A DNA stretch of 47,693 nucleotides. Source: Prevotella sp. Lineage in GTDB: Bacteria; Bacteroidota; Bacteroidia; Bacteroidales; Bacteroidaceae. The stretch is taken from assembly GCA_024697645.1 (NCBI GenBank), contig JAILFH010000009.1:1-47693 (forward strand), given 5' to 3'. Of the stretch, positions 10,601 to 17,207 are shown one piece after another (position 1 is the first letter of the stretch; each line of letters begins with the position of its first letter). The notes beneath the pieces were generated by a model. The model had not been told where the DNA came from. It saw only the letters and a list, made by a program, of their open reading frames with translations, and did not search any database. Both the position numbers and the translations under genes were made by a program.

Positions 10601-11406
10601 ATCTCCACATCGAATTTCCAGTAACAGGGCATATCTACATTTGCGCAAGTATTATATTGTCCGTAGCCTTTGTAATTGCCTCCGCTGCCATCCCAGTCCC
10701 ATCCTCCATAGAAGTAGAGGGTGACGGTGTTGCCAACTATGCTTGTCAGTGATGAACATGGATAGAACTTCAGATAGTTATACTGATAGGTGTTGGTTCG
10801 GTATCCCCAGTTTTCATTATAGCATCTGTATAGAATCTTGGCAGAACCTGTATAATCAGAAAAATTCAGTCCCGTTGCAGTCGTCATATCATTCTCAAAC
10901 AGTAGACGACCTCCAGTTTTTGGTTCATCATAGGTAAGACCCCAGTTACGGAACATGTCATCACTTGAACTATTACTTTCATCCAGGGAGTTCATGTAGT
11001 AGAAGCCAATATACTCTTGTCCAGGCTTCGCAATGGGATGATCTACAATCAGTTTGTTGGATACACTTTTCTCCCAATCGTTGTTGTAACTGTAGTAACA
11101 GCTCATGTAGCGCTGGGGCGCAGCATCAGTATCAAGAAAATAAAAGGTGACGGGCACCTTAGTGTTTATGGGGTCAGGATAACCGTCGCTTGTTACTGAC
11201 CCTTTGGGTTCCAGTGTGTACCAATAATAGTTGGTATAAGTGTTGTCTCGGCCCACCAGAGTGGCATCGTCTAAGTTGCTTGCCTGACCATAGACATTCG
11301 TGGTTCCTAACAACAAAACAAAAATCAGTAGCAGACCCAGCCACCGGCCGCGCTGCCTTCCTCGTCCGATTTTCATCGGAGGGGATTTGTGGATAATTTT
11401 GTTCAT
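1696..11406 (-). CDS. Giant multidomain surface protein, likely T9SS cargo
   Basis: A 3236-residue secreted protein. A hydrophobic signal segment (about residues 23-41, ending VYGQ) follows a basic start; ATG 11376 is an alternative start. Seen in order: fibronectin III-like segments (about 390-700); a concanavalin/LamG-like domain (about 772-935, with FTFQMYVRPD and GYLDDIRLW); carboxypeptidase-regulatory-like folds (about 1000-1130); a Gly/Ser/Thr-rich stretch (about 1550-1850); two more LamG-like domains (about 2199-2344 and 2405-2557, ending YWKMDEGD and YYPFEAQ); a BACON-like segment (about 2700-2770); two related beta modules (about 2776-2885 and 3086-3186, with VGGECRATM); and a C-terminal tail with YYDLSGRKL and a basic end, typical of T9SS type A signals. 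LamG folds often bind glycans, so adhesion or glycan binding is plausible but inferred. It is the first gene of a two-gene unit with a consensus promoter upstream. No catalytic domain was recognised. Confidence 0.85.
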   Translation of the reverse strand: MNKIIHKSPPMKIGRGRQRGRWLGLLLIFVLLLGTTNVYGQASNLDDATLVGRDNTYTNYYWYTLEPKGSVTSDGYPDPINTKVPVTFYFLDTDAAPQRYMSCYYSYNNDWEKSVSNKLIVDHPIAKPGQEYIGFYYMNSLDESNSSSDDMFRNWGLTYDEPKTGGRLLFENDMTTATGLNFSDYTGSAKILYRCYNENWGYRTNTYQYNYLKFYPCSSLTSIVGNTVTLYFYGGWDWDGSGGNYKGYGQYNTCANVDMPCYWKFDVEITNENPDATIVRAQNGTLAYSVSNIPSVSGYSVKYNFGDYGAKDFGSSTSGSGNIGSGIDHKQAINLTYTSESYATLTIDSIGYTNSNFSLPSTTTVTQNMNFRKTHDAISIPGCTYPESMEADFDQWNKKVIVTWKLPDDNKNRNRSGNFYVYRYQNGDTSTRQLVSDAISVDGLLRFEDENVDYNSNYTYEVSFLLNGWATSDGPESSLTAESTISTTASYNFSNLTDSRKESSVQLSWKHDTPTDGTTLTFKVWRCEDANSFYDQNGQIITANIIAAMGNEAYATVNAASSGNTTTYVDGTLGSNCTYYWYRISVEALGGIFYSDLIGPTTMSGSTVINSVSANRGTYSDVVKVQWDVTQMGTDPSRYVVSRRLLGSTKDSDYKQVYVVSGTESSYFFEDNTAQPGQFYQYRVVSQSNCVDKATGETSYNVTSSGEADGFCQSRGVISGRITYGTGTAVPDARVLLTKNSESGNDTNQFYSLKVDPQGGVMWTPATDVGQDLFQGNPFTFQMYVRPDVVVADGSTIIDANGQFALMLKPAATSGNSELYLKVGSSEAQATGIEIPNTYYRNVCLTHDGNTSWIVRMVDGESIVSKSITASAVTWGGGSVVFGSDKDFTTAHGFTGYLDDIRLWSAALSDSEILGNYDRLLIGSEDELKIYWPMDEGVASLPFTYDYSKTSGVANENHGQKQPNTTFSTTVPSDTQLSLYGRTDVEGNYVIRGVPFAGEGTNYKVSPDLGVHSFSPQYQTRFVSNSALNHSGVDFEDVSSFEMNGYVYYENTNIPVEGAYLYVDGTICAKEGEAIQTDDQGAFTISVPIGDHYVTVKKDGHTFVNEGRFPKDPNGVGQLYTFVKKETVTFYDNTKVMIAGRVVGGKIENEKALGLGLSKANIGQAKIVLSTRSNSRYLNYIYDANTGTSSLGTDELTFNAKYGTAAVAGTDTQQGAQHLMTIMTDAATGEFAVEVPPLDYAVESISIPSSSTYSFTTLPSIDAVDVQNVKTDSVEVDGQMQKFEYVASMKMQYTKGATMVITDLDNVDGALGEATITGKDANKVEHTVAAYTVDASTGAVSYTQGSPLLLQNKNYQFKIRAYQEYVNYDGEDPVYDQMPMANSVIRIANDYAMGAPVCISGDDEKVGMSARELEVDVDLEDDELQLDSVGEVVYQFAAGYPKTVSPYTRGCTISMEEDASAQWTNTAIIIGLLPKGNDFVTGGPDKVTMILRDPGGSHSKSTYSTGHVTKQTKTHSFSDNLQEVVEVEIAAGVNHTFVAGSLVFAQATTMEIQASTTGGVEISEAFNYNGSSEISTTTSEEFSTSADWDYVGQAADVFIGTGTNYIIGAATKLGYSFGTDGKATFGTSDAVTVGQGFTTNFNYTQNYIENVLIPNLEMLRNNLIHPVGTTLTAKEDAQYVSTVAEGDENFGQDGYYTIVDPSPDKSFADSVSFYNMQISAWEQHLANNEKAKVTAINNRDQWLVQNKSFDSGSSYTSSVTNEKSTSTSYGSTTELKVRFKVGGGFKVNGMGLSASEETINTSNYQYTSGSSETNTCAIGYTLEEDGDDDALTIDVFKAPDGLGPIFVTKGGRTSAPYEDQEVTHYYQPGTEISAKTMQIEVPQLAVKAPSTLQNVPSGRAAKFTLELTNASETGEDCWFTLGVCDTTNPNGAAFSVSGTALGNGRSVLVPGDSTITMSLEMKQTDESILEYDKIGIRLFSPVQKDNTGIHHEIADTAYVSATFVPAGPDVDMTLSHNVLNIIAGTDLTLSATGYDINYDKLTALQMEYRKDGDNTWNLVRKFVKDEDTYNADKDNLDLLDAATETYVFNMKSLADGTYYFRTRSVCDFAGETVYGTSEEIKLVKDQSAPKLFGTANPTDGILNANDEISVTFNEDIVTDELSRSNFVIQAAVNGQTLDHDVALAAQNSERAAYTEANINLAQKDFSADMWVNYSSAGTLFSHGSGSEKFEVGTDADGHLTLAIGENTYTSTATLTKNKWVFLTFNYAYNGDTSKFSALFAEDATNTQLFDDQTVAGYSGNGPLSLGRNFTGAIQELTLWDKARSCSEAKADKDLTKKPSTPNLIGYWKMDEGDGLTATDYARNRHMTLPQSTWYLNNTNIAANFDGSEAMKLDISACSALDTDDYAMEMWFKSEQTGVAALFSAIQGADDRVEMGFNATGALTLTSKGSENEITTTNLRDNAWHHLALNVLRSGNATVYVDGTALKTFSASVVSALSGANLVIGAKTQGGNSYANYFEGSVDEIRLWKATLSNDYLQRNKNVRLTGDEAGLVAYYPFEAQRFNEYQQSIVEQSVADQSMRYNSETKEYELTGIEAAMTTGSVAFNSTDVPGLKPAPQLTNLNYSFVANERKVIITLTDNPEILEGCTVDLTVRYATDKNYNMQEDIHWTAYVRQNQLLWEGDTEIALEQQSGESTTFEATIVNESGTSDIWSLSGLPTWLTASDMSGTLTAQQKKTITFTVASSAAIGKYEQTIYLTGNNNISEPLTLSLKVKGDEPAWTVNTEGYQFNMNIVGQLQFQSKLSTDEDDIIAAFNEFGDCVGLARPQYESAFDTYFTMMTVYGNGNEENSLIFKAYDASTGKVYPVVETKEPVFFEADKLVGTLAAPFIWNVTDKIEQTINLKTGWNWISLYVTPTDMAPSSVMADVLDILNIINGKDGTYEYDPTIGWTSGSEDFIMDNASMYKLNAKSEGQGTVIGSPADVVGTAITVNSGMTWIGYPPTFTLSPADAFAGLEPQENDMVKNQNVFAVYSAANAKWVGTLTAMEPGVGYMYRSGADAAKTFTYPSTAPASSAAQAKAYMMDAEDLHFEAVPAETYPSNMTMIGQVVDNGMPVAGVEVAAYVGGECRATMRSDADGYLFLLVPGDGKARVMTLRTYILGEETELDLPLNYQADKMLGTLGSPILIDITNLTTGISRLGDDADEGEYYDLSGRKLATRPYQPGVYIRNGEKVVIRRK

Positions 11407-11884
11407 AAATAATTAAAAGTATTTAGTTAATTTATAAAATTGTTCATATGTCAGCAAAACTAATCCCGTAATGACTGGCTATAGCGGATTAGGCATTGGG
11501 ATTAAAAATGTGAAGTAAAATTTGATATAAAATCAGTTTGTTATTCTTTTGTACATAGTTGCGCAAAATTATAAAAAATTAAGCAAGAAGCCAAATAATT
11601 AAAAAGAAAAAAACTTAATCCCGCGAAAACTCCACACTTTTCCGACAAAACTCTACACCTTTTATGCAGTTTTTATGCACTAATGAGACAAATTGAAACG
11701 TGAGACAAATTGAAAGGTGGCCATTTTCTGACTTTTTCTTTACATTTTCACATTCCTCCCCTACTCCGTCCGCTTTTCACCCGAAATCTGGCCAAAATAG
11801 CCTAATAGTTCCGATGAAACCGCCATTTTTTGAAGAAAATTGGTTAATAAGTAACTCTCTGGTGCTTGCGAAGTTCGACGGACC
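11407..11884. other. Upstream region of the giant gene with short direct repeats
   Basis: Besides the promoter at 11564-11595, this region holds a 17-bp direct repeat (TGAGACAAATTGAAA core at 11684 and 11701), two TTTTATGCA words near 11660-11680 and two CTCNACACNTTTT words near 11630-11660. No supported ORF is seen. Confidence 0.55.
11564..11595 (-). promoter_or_regulatory. Bacteroidetes-type promoter for the giant gene
   Basis: On the minus strand, TTTG (11592-11595), a 20-base spacer and TAATTTTG (11564-11571) match the consensus exactly. Transcription would start near 11557, giving a leader of about 150 bases before ATG 11406. Confidence 0.75.
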
Positions 11885-11927
11885 TCGCAAAACAAAAAAG
11901 CAGCCTCCGAAAGAACAGAGACTGCTT
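11885..11927 (-). terminator. Rho-independent terminator after metY
   Basis: The minus-strand stem AAGCAG/CTGCTT (11922-11927 with 11898-11903) is followed by TTTTTTGTTTT. It lies about 50 bases past the stop of the gene at 11979. The 3' half and flank are nearly identical to the terminator at 463-507. Confidence 0.75.
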
Positions 11928-11978
11928 ACTTATTTAAACTTTGGAACGCGTCAGACTATCCTGTGCGAGACCTGTTCC

Positions 11979-13256
11979 TTACCTTTTTGCCATTGCTTGC
12001 TCGAGATCGGCAATGATGTCATCAACATTCTCAATGCCTATTGACAGACGAACGAGGTCGGGAGCAACGCCTGCCTCAAGCAACTGCTCATCGCTCAACT
12101 GTCGATGGGTGTGACTAGCGGGATGAAGCACGCAGGTACGTACATCAGCCACATGGGTCACGATGGAGATGAAATCAAGATTGTCCATAAACTTAATAGC
12201 ATCCTCGCGAGTTCCCTTCAGTCCGAAGGCAATAACGCCACAAGACCCATTCGGCAGGTATTTCTGTGCAAGCGGATAATACTTGTTAGACTTCAGTCCG
12301 CAATAGTTCACCCAACTCACCTTCGGATTCTTCTCCAGCCACTCAGCAACCTTCTGCGCGTTGGCACAATGCTGACGCATACGCAGGGCCAAGGTCTCGA
12401 GTCCGAGATTCAGAATGTAGGAGTTCATCGGGGCAGGGATGCTGCCGAGGTCACGCATCAGTTGGCTAACGAGTTTCGTGCAATAGGCCATCTTGCCAAA
12501 CGCCTTCGTATAGGTGAGTCCGTGATAACTATCGTCGGGTGTGGTCAGCCCGTGGAACTTATCACCATAAGCATCCCAGTCGAAATTGCCTGAGTCGACA
12601 ATGGCACCACCGACCTGTGCAGCGTGTCCGTCCATATACTTCGTAGTGGAATGGGTGACGATGTCGCACCCCCACTCAAACGGGCGACAATTGACGGGTG
12701 TGGCAAAGGTATTATCGACAATCAGAGGAACACCGTGCTTGTGGGCCATCTTCGCAAAGCGCTCAATATCGAACACGTTTCCACCAGGATTGGAGATGGT
12801 CTCGCCAAAAAAACACTTCGTATTCGGACGGAAGCAGGCTTCAATCTTCTCATCATCCCACTCAGGGTCAACGAAGGTGCAGTCGATGCCAAGTTTCTTC
12901 ATCGTCACGCCGAAGAGGTTGAACGTGCCACCATAGATGTTGTTCGACGTGATGAAATGGTCGCCAGCCTCACAGATGTTGAACACTGCATAGAAGTTGG
13001 CAGCCTGACCGCTGGAGGTGAGCATTGCTCCCACACCACCCTCGAGTGCGGCAATCTTCTTGGCCACGCTGTCGTTGGTGGGATTAGCGAGACGAGTGTA
13101 GAAATAGCCCTCTTCCTTTAAGTCGAAGAGTTGAGCCATCTGTTCGCTCGTGTCGTATTTGAAGGTTGTACTCTGGATGATTGGCAGTTGCTGCGGTTCG
13201 CCTTTAACGGGCTTGTATCCGCCATGAATGCAAATGGTTTCGAGATTCTTTTTCAT
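11979..13256 (-). CDS. metY: O-acetylhomoserine sulfhydrylase (MetY), PLP-dependent
   Basis: A 425-residue cytoplasmic enzyme of the Cys/Met-metabolism PLP family. It joins O-acetylhomoserine with sulfide (or methanethiol) to give homocysteine (or methionine); members are often also annotated as cysteine synthase. Seen: TRLANPTNDSVAKKIAALEGG near residue 55, SSGQAA at 81-86, the PLP-phosphate region, DNTFATP at 181-187, and the PLP lysine in THSTTKYMDGHA (Lys206). The C-terminal HPASHTHRQLS and RLSIGIE motifs are typical. The length is normal for MetY. The gene stands alone with its own promoter (-7 box at 13322-13329) and terminator. A cystathionine-lyase assignment is less likely given the length and the internal segments. 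Confidence 0.9.
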   Translation of the reverse strand: MKKNLETICIHGGYKPVKGEPQQLPIIQSTTFKYDTSEQMAQLFDLKEEGYFYTRLANPTNDSVAKKIAALEGGVGAMLTSSGQAANFYAVFNICEAGDHFITSNNIYGGTFNLFGVTMKKLGIDCTFVDPEWDDEKIEACFRPNTKCFFGETISNPGGNVFDIERFAKMAHKHGVPLIVDNTFATPVNCRPFEWGCDIVTHSTTKYMDGHAAQVGGAIVDSGNFDWDAYGDKFHGLTTPDDSYHGLTYTKAFGKMAYCTKLVSQLMRDLGSIPAPMNSYILNLGLETLALRMRQHCANAQKVAEWLEKNPKVSWVNYCGLKSNKYYPLAQKYLPNGSCGVIAFGLKGTREDAIKFMDNLDFISIVTHVADVRTCVLHPASHTHRQLSDEQLLEAGVAPDLVRLSIGIENVDDIIADLEQAMAKR

Positions 13257-13321
13257 TTATTATCCTATTATTTGTCCTATTTTCGTTCGTCTACGAAGGG
13301 GTGTGGTTTGTTTTTGCCGCA

Positions 13322-13329
13322 CAAAGGTA
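13322..13329 (-). promoter_or_regulatory. Promoter -7 box for metY
   Basis: TACCTTTG on the minus strand matches TAnnTTTG and lies 65 bases before ATG 13256. No good -33 box is seen at the usual distance. Confidence 0.55.
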
Positions 13330-13442
13330 GAACTTTATTTTGAAAAATTCTCCTTTTTGCCTGATGTTTTATACAATTTTTGTTGGTTTTGCACATTTAT
13401 TGAAAAAATATAACTTTTCCAGGGGTGCAACAAAGGCCATTG

Positions 13443-13480
13443 AACAAAAAACGTGCCGCCATGAATTGCTGGCGACACGC
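13443..13480 (-). terminator. Rho-independent terminator after the C1 peptidase gene
   Basis: The minus-strand stem CGTGTCGCC/GGCGGCACG (13471-13479 with 13452-13460, one mismatch) is followed by TTTTTTGTT. It lies about 50 bases past the stop at 13530. Confidence 0.8.
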
Positions 13481-13529
13481 TATTCTGCTTAATGGCTTAA
13501 AACCAATAAATTCAAATGGCGAATGGCGA

Positions 13530-14936
13530 TTAGAGGTCGTCGGCAAAGAGCGGGTCCTCGGGCATCACCATCACTGGTTTTTGGTTGTATTCATCCAGCG
13601 TCTGCTTGGATACATACTTTTTGTCGACAACGAGGCGGAACATGTATTCCTCAAACCAGCGGTTGGTCATAATCAGGCAGCCACCAACACCGTTGGCAGG
13701 ACCCCATGAGTTCTCTACCTTCCACTTCACGGGCTTTCCTTCCTTGTCGAGATCAACGGCGGTGAGGGTCATTGCGTGAGTAGAACCACTATCGAAGGTC
13801 ATGATGCGCTGTGCCTTGTCCATCTTGAACTCTGTGCCAAAGAGAGCACCATAGTCGTAGTTCTCAGTGTCGAGATAACCGCGCTTACGGTCGAACTGCT
13901 TACCGACATCGTAACTGGAATAGAGTTTGCGACCGTCTCTCAGTGAGGCAATGGCGAGTTGCTCTATCTCCTCCATCGGAAGGTTAAGATACTTCCAGTT
14001 CGTTCCGTCGTAGGTGTGGCGGTCGTATTCCACCTCATAAGTCTTGTGATAAGGACGACGTGGGTCGTTCATAACCATGATGAACGTGCCGTTGAGTTCG
14101 CCGCCTACAGTCTCCTCATAAAACTGCTTCGGGGTGTATTTACGGGGTTCTCCAACCTGACGTCCATCTTTATCGCGATGGGCATAGGTAAACTCCTTGA
14201 CGGGTTCGCCCAGCGTCATGCAGAGCATGCGGTAGATGTCGGCGAGCATCTCGGTCTTACGATTGGCAACGGCTTTCTTGGATGTCTTCGAACTGACCAT
14301 ATCGCGCAACTCCAGTCCGTATTCGCGCAACTTTGAAGAAACGATGCGAGCCATACGCGAAGTGTTGTCGGCCGAGTAGGTCTCGGGCTGCACACCCTTG
14401 GGCACGAGGCCATATTTATAAGCAAGGTCGGACACACCGCAGAACGTGCCGCCATCATTAATCGGATGGTGGAAGAAGAACTGCACACGGGTATCGTCGA
14501 TGGGTTTGTCGGCATGATCAATGACACCCTGGAGCATCAGGTTGGCCTTCTCGAGTTGATCGTAGAAGAACAGATAGTCGTGGGAGAACTCAACGGCGAG
14601 GGTATCCTCATGTTGTTTGGCGAAATTGGCGCGAAGCACATTCAGGCCCGAGAACATCCAACAGCGTCCACTCGACTGCTGATCGTGAATAGACTGCTTG
14701 GGTGTCTCAATGCTGAAGTGTTTGTCGATGTCTCCCTGGTTCTTGAAGTTCTTAGCCAGATCGTCGATATTGTTTTGTGCAATGGCGTTGAAGAGTCCGC
14801 GACTCAGCGGCTGCTGTGCCTGCTGCTTCTCCATCTGCTGGAGCATCTGGGGAGAAATGCCTCCGTCCTTGGTCTGTGCCTGGGTCATACCTGCAAAAGC
14901 AAGGCCTATGACCACGAGTAAGAGTTTCTGCTTCAT
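13530..14936 (-). CDS. pepC: Secreted C1 peptidase, aminopeptidase C / bleomycin hydrolase type
   Basis: A 468-residue papain-fold peptidase. The catalytic triad is visible: Cys92 in SSGRCWMFSG, His387 in GSTHAMTLTAVD and Asn409 in VENSWG, the exact arrangement of PepC/bleomycin hydrolase. Classical PepC is a cytoplasmic hexamer, but here a signal peptide (residues 1-21, ending MTQAQ) predicts export, as is common in Bacteroidales homologues. The tail does not show the extended C-terminal end that reaches into the active site in classical PepC, so endo- or exopeptidase mode cannot be judged. The gene has its own promoter and terminator and diverges from the PLC-like gene. A second, shorter secreted relative lies at 43223-44293. 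Confidence 0.9.
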   Translation of the reverse strand: MKQKLLLVVIGLAFAGMTQAQTKDGGISPQMLQQMEKQQAQQPLSRGLFNAIAQNNIDDLAKNFKNQGDIDKHFSIETPKQSIHDQQSSGRCWMFSGLNVLRANFAKQHEDTLAVEFSHDYLFFYDQLEKANLMLQGVIDHADKPIDDTRVQFFFHHPINDGGTFCGVSDLAYKYGLVPKGVQPETYSADNTSRMARIVSSKLREYGLELRDMVSSKTSKKAVANRKTEMLADIYRMLCMTLGEPVKEFTYAHRDKDGRQVGEPRKYTPKQFYEETVGGELNGTFIMVMNDPRRPYHKTYEVEYDRHTYDGTNWKYLNLPMEEIEQLAIASLRDGRKLYSSYDVGKQFDRKRGYLDTENYDYGALFGTEFKMDKAQRIMTFDSGSTHAMTLTAVDLDKEGKPVKWKVENSWGPANGVGGCLIMTNRWFEEYMFRLVVDKKYVSKQTLDEYNQKPVMVMPEDPLFADDL

Positions 14937-14982
14937 GGGTTTCTTTGTGTTAGCGATGAAAATTTACATTTGTTTCAGCCGA

Positions 14983-15014
14983 CAAAGTTACGAATAATTA
15001 TCGACGTTTCCAAG
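14983..15014 (-). promoter_or_regulatory. Promoter for the secreted C1 peptidase
   Basis: On the minus strand CTTG (15011-15014, one mismatch to TTTG), a 20-base spacer and TAACTTTG (14983-14990) lie 46 bases before ATG 14936. It is back to back with the plus-strand promoter at 15055-15062. Confidence 0.65.
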
Positions 15015-15054
15015 GAAAAACGTTGTTCTTTTCGCTTCTTTGCAAAAAATTGAC

Positions 15055-15062
15055 TACCTTTG
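15055..15062 (+). promoter_or_regulatory. Promoter -7 box for the PLC-like gene
   Basis: TACCTTTG lies 28 bases before ATG 15091, with a weak TTCG at the -33 position (15031-15034, spacer 20). It excludes an upstream in-frame TTG at 15040 as the start. Confidence 0.65.
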
Positions 15063-15090
15063 CGGCAGAAAACAAAAGATTCTATCCATC

Positions 15091-16275
15091 ATGAAAAATT
15101 TTACAATTGCACTTTTTGCCGCATTGATGCTGACAAGCGTTTCCCTAAGGGCTGAAAACTGGATGAGCCGGCTGCCCGACAACACATATGTATCTGTTCT
15201 CTCAATTCCCGGAGCCCACGATGCTGCAACGGGAAGTGGATGGGAAGAAGGCATGGAATCGTTGGGCGACGCGTTTGCCCGAACGCAGGGACTCACGCTC
15301 GACTCGCTCTGGAGCATTGGAATCAGGGCATTCGACCTGCGACCGTGCGTCTATGAGGAATATATGAACATCAATCATGGTATTGTCCCAACGAATGTGC
15401 ATTTCGAGGATGCACTCCGACAACTTCGCGACTCGCTGGTGGCTAATCCGTCAGAGTTCATTATCATTCATCTGCTTCATGAATCAGACGGCGATCAGGT
15501 GGAGAATGCCTATAACGAACGATTACTGGAAGTACTGAATGCAGACGACCTGAAGGACTATTTCGTCAGTTTCAAACGCGACCTGAAAGTATCGGAGATG
15601 CGAGGGAAGATTCTGCTGCTCAGTCGCGACGTCTATGCCAATACTCCCATCGGCGGATTTTTCAGGAACTGGACGGGCGAAGCAAACTGGGGCAAACAGA
15701 CGCAAGGGCGCATCATAGGACCGAACAATGCAATTGCATCGCTCTATATGCAGGACTACTCTGATACACACGGGGAAAATGGTATTGAGACAAAGATTGC
15801 GGCTATTGAGCGCCTGCTGAATTTCAGTACGACTTATGAGACCAAGAAGGCCACGTCTTGTCGATGGATTTTCAACTTTGCCTCAGCCTATTCGAAAATG
15901 GAGTCTGTCTTTGGCTATGAGGTGTCGACGAGCGAAGGTTATCGTGATAACGCTACTCATACGCACGCAGCCATTCTCAATTATCTACAGGAACACGAGG
16001 CTGGTCCAACGGGCATCATCCTCATGGACTTTGCTGGTGTAGAAGAGAGCGAAGGATATGAGACAAGAGGAAAGGAACTTGTCAACGCCCTAATCGACAA
16101 TAACTTCCGCTATCTCGACGACCTTGCAGGAGTTGATGCACCTATGACAACGGAGAAAGCCACTGCAGAAACAGTGTTTTCTATTGATGGCCGCCAACTT
16201 ACTTCTCTTCAGCAAGGACATGTTAATATCGTCAAGATGGATGACGGTAGAGTCTTGAAAACATTTATCAAGTAA
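15091..16275 (+). CDS. PI-PLC-like secreted phosphodiesterase with T9SS-like tail
   Basis: A 394-residue protein with a signal peptide (MKNFTIALFAALMLTS, cleavage near LRAE). The fold resembles the phosphatidylinositol-specific phospholipase C X-domain: IPGAHDA carries the first catalytic His (His43) and NHGIV the second (His96), followed by FIIIHLLHE, which matches the core strand of the barrel. Bacterial PI-PLCs cleave phosphatidylinositol or GPI anchors to a cyclic phosphoinositol. Substrate is not shown here, and related bacterial proteins of this fold have other or unknown substrates. The last 35 residues (VFSIDGRQL to a basic KTFIK end) resemble the tails of the C10 protease and the giant protein, suggesting T9SS export. 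ATG 15091 is chosen because the promoter box and the signal peptide fit it. Confidence 0.8.
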   Translation: MKNFTIALFAALMLTSVSLRAENWMSRLPDNTYVSVLSIPGAHDAATGSGWEEGMESLGDAFARTQGLTLDSLWSIGIRAFDLRPCVYEEYMNINHGIVPTNVHFEDALRQLRDSLVANPSEFIIIHLLHESDGDQVENAYNERLLEVLNADDLKDYFVSFKRDLKVSEMRGKILLLSRDVYANTPIGGFFRNWTGEANWGKQTQGRIIGPNNAIASLYMQDYSDTHGENGIETKIAAIERLLNFSTTYETKKATSCRWIFNFASAYSKMESVFGYEVSTSEGYRDNATHTHAAILNYLQEHEAGPTGIILMDFAGVEESEGYETRGKELVNALIDNNFRYLDDLAGVDAPMTTEKATAETVFSIDGRQLTSLQQGHVNIVKMDDGRVLKTFIK

Positions 16276-16316
16276 TAAGTAACAAGGATTGTCTTTCGCT
16301 TGGGGTTAAATGGAAA

Positions 16317-16339
16317 GAACCCGGTATGATACCGAGTTC
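16317..16339 (+). terminator. Hairpin downstream of the PLC-like gene
   Basis: GAAC-CGGT pairs with ACCG-GTTC across a small loop, with one mismatch, about 40 bases past the stop. No clear T-run follows, so termination is only possible. Confidence 0.4.
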
Positions 16340-16413
16340 TCCATTGATATTTAATAAGTTTACGTTTAATCGAACGCCCTACTTTTCAGGGCTCATCGCA
16401 TGCGCCATCCATT

Positions 16414-16518
16414 TATTTGTAAATTGTGGTTTGCGAATTGTGACTTGCTATTTGTAATCTGCGATTTGCTATTTGTGAATTGTTATTTGCTATTTGTGAA
16501 TTGTCATTTGTAACTTGT
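16414..16518. repeat. Heptanucleotide array, 15 units of NATTTGY type
   Basis: Fifteen consecutive 7-base units run in perfect register. Each ends in TGT or TGC, and most read (T/G/A/C)ATTTG(T/C) or GAATTGT. The array ends two bases before the stop codon of the minus-strand gene at 16521 and fills the gap between convergent genes. A second array of the same type lies at 20682-20744. Confidence 0.85.
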
Positions 16519-16520
16519 CG

Positions 16521-17024
16521 TCATTCCACTTTCTTCTTGTCCCAGTCCTTCAGGATTTTCTTAGCACGTTCAAGATGTTTCTTATCACGTCGTCCTCGGC
16601 GGTCAAGCATACTTGCAAAATCAAAACTGGCAACGCCCTTGGGGGCCTCAGCCGCTCCCATCATCGCACCAATTTTTGCCCAAGAACTTATCAAGGATTT
16701 GGTCTGTGGATTGAGTTCCGTCACCTGTACCTCTGGCAACATATGCTCTATGGGCAACAAGTACATTGTGTCCCTAACTTCCTGATAATTAAGTCGTTCA
16801 CTCTCATACCGCACATGACTGAACATGATGCTGTCGAAAAGAATCGGCACAGAAGTCCGACCGAGATAGTCTGTCTGCTTGGCTGCTCCATTGTCCACTC
16901 GCACTGATACATCACGTACGGGCAAACCAGTGTCCATATCGAGCACAACAATAGGGCGCTGCGCTATGGAACAAAGAGCAAAAGCAGTAAGTACTGCCAT
17001 GAGAAGGGTTCGCAGATAGAACAT
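16521..17024 (-). CDS. Small secreted protein with regulatory-like beta domain
   Basis: A 167-residue product with a signal peptide (MFYLRTLLMAVLTAFALC, ending SIAQ). The following segment, RPIVVLDMDTGLPVRDVSV with DYLGRTSVP, resembles a short carboxypeptidase-regulatory-like (transthyretin-type) domain. The remainder has a hydrophobic SSWAKIGAMMGAAEAP segment and a very basic, lysine-rich tail. The function is unknown. An in-frame TTG at 17054 would extend it, but that codon lies inside the promoter -7 box, so ATG 17024 is the start. It is convergent with the PLC-like gene and divergent from dxs. Confidence 0.7.
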   Translation of the reverse strand: MFYLRTLLMAVLTAFALCSIAQRPIVVLDMDTGLPVRDVSVRVDNGAAKQTDYLGRTSVPILFDSIMFSHVRYESERLNYQEVRDTMYLLPIEHMLPEVQVTELNPQTKSLISSWAKIGAMMGAAEAPKGVASFDFASMLDRRGRRDKKHLERAKKILKDWDKKKVE

Positions 17025-17051
17025 TTTCCTGCTTATTTCGGATTTTGACTG

Positions 17052-17083
17052 CAAATATAGAGATAAACACTCACCAACGCAAA
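17052..17083 (-). promoter_or_regulatory. Consensus promoter for the gene at 16521
   Basis: On the minus strand TTTG (17080-17083), exactly 20 bases, then TATATTTG (17052-17059), 27 bases before ATG 17024. This is a full match to the Bacteroidetes consensus. Confidence 0.75.
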
Positions 17084-17184
17084 TTTTCGCTTGTTTCTTA
17101 AACTGAATTATAGAAATTCAAGCATATTTATTTAATAAGGGTAAAAAAATGTAATTCAAAAGGTTGAATTACTCGAAAATTTCG

Positions 17185-17192
17185 TACCTTTG
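17185..17192 (+). promoter_or_regulatory. Promoter -7 box for dxs
   Basis: TACCTTTG lies 15 bases before ATG 17208, with a GTTG at 17163-17166 as a weak -33 box. The leader would be only about ten bases, which favours ATG 17208 over an upstream in-frame codon at 17190. Confidence 0.6.
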
Positions 17193-17207
17193 CAAGTTGG
17201 AACTAAT

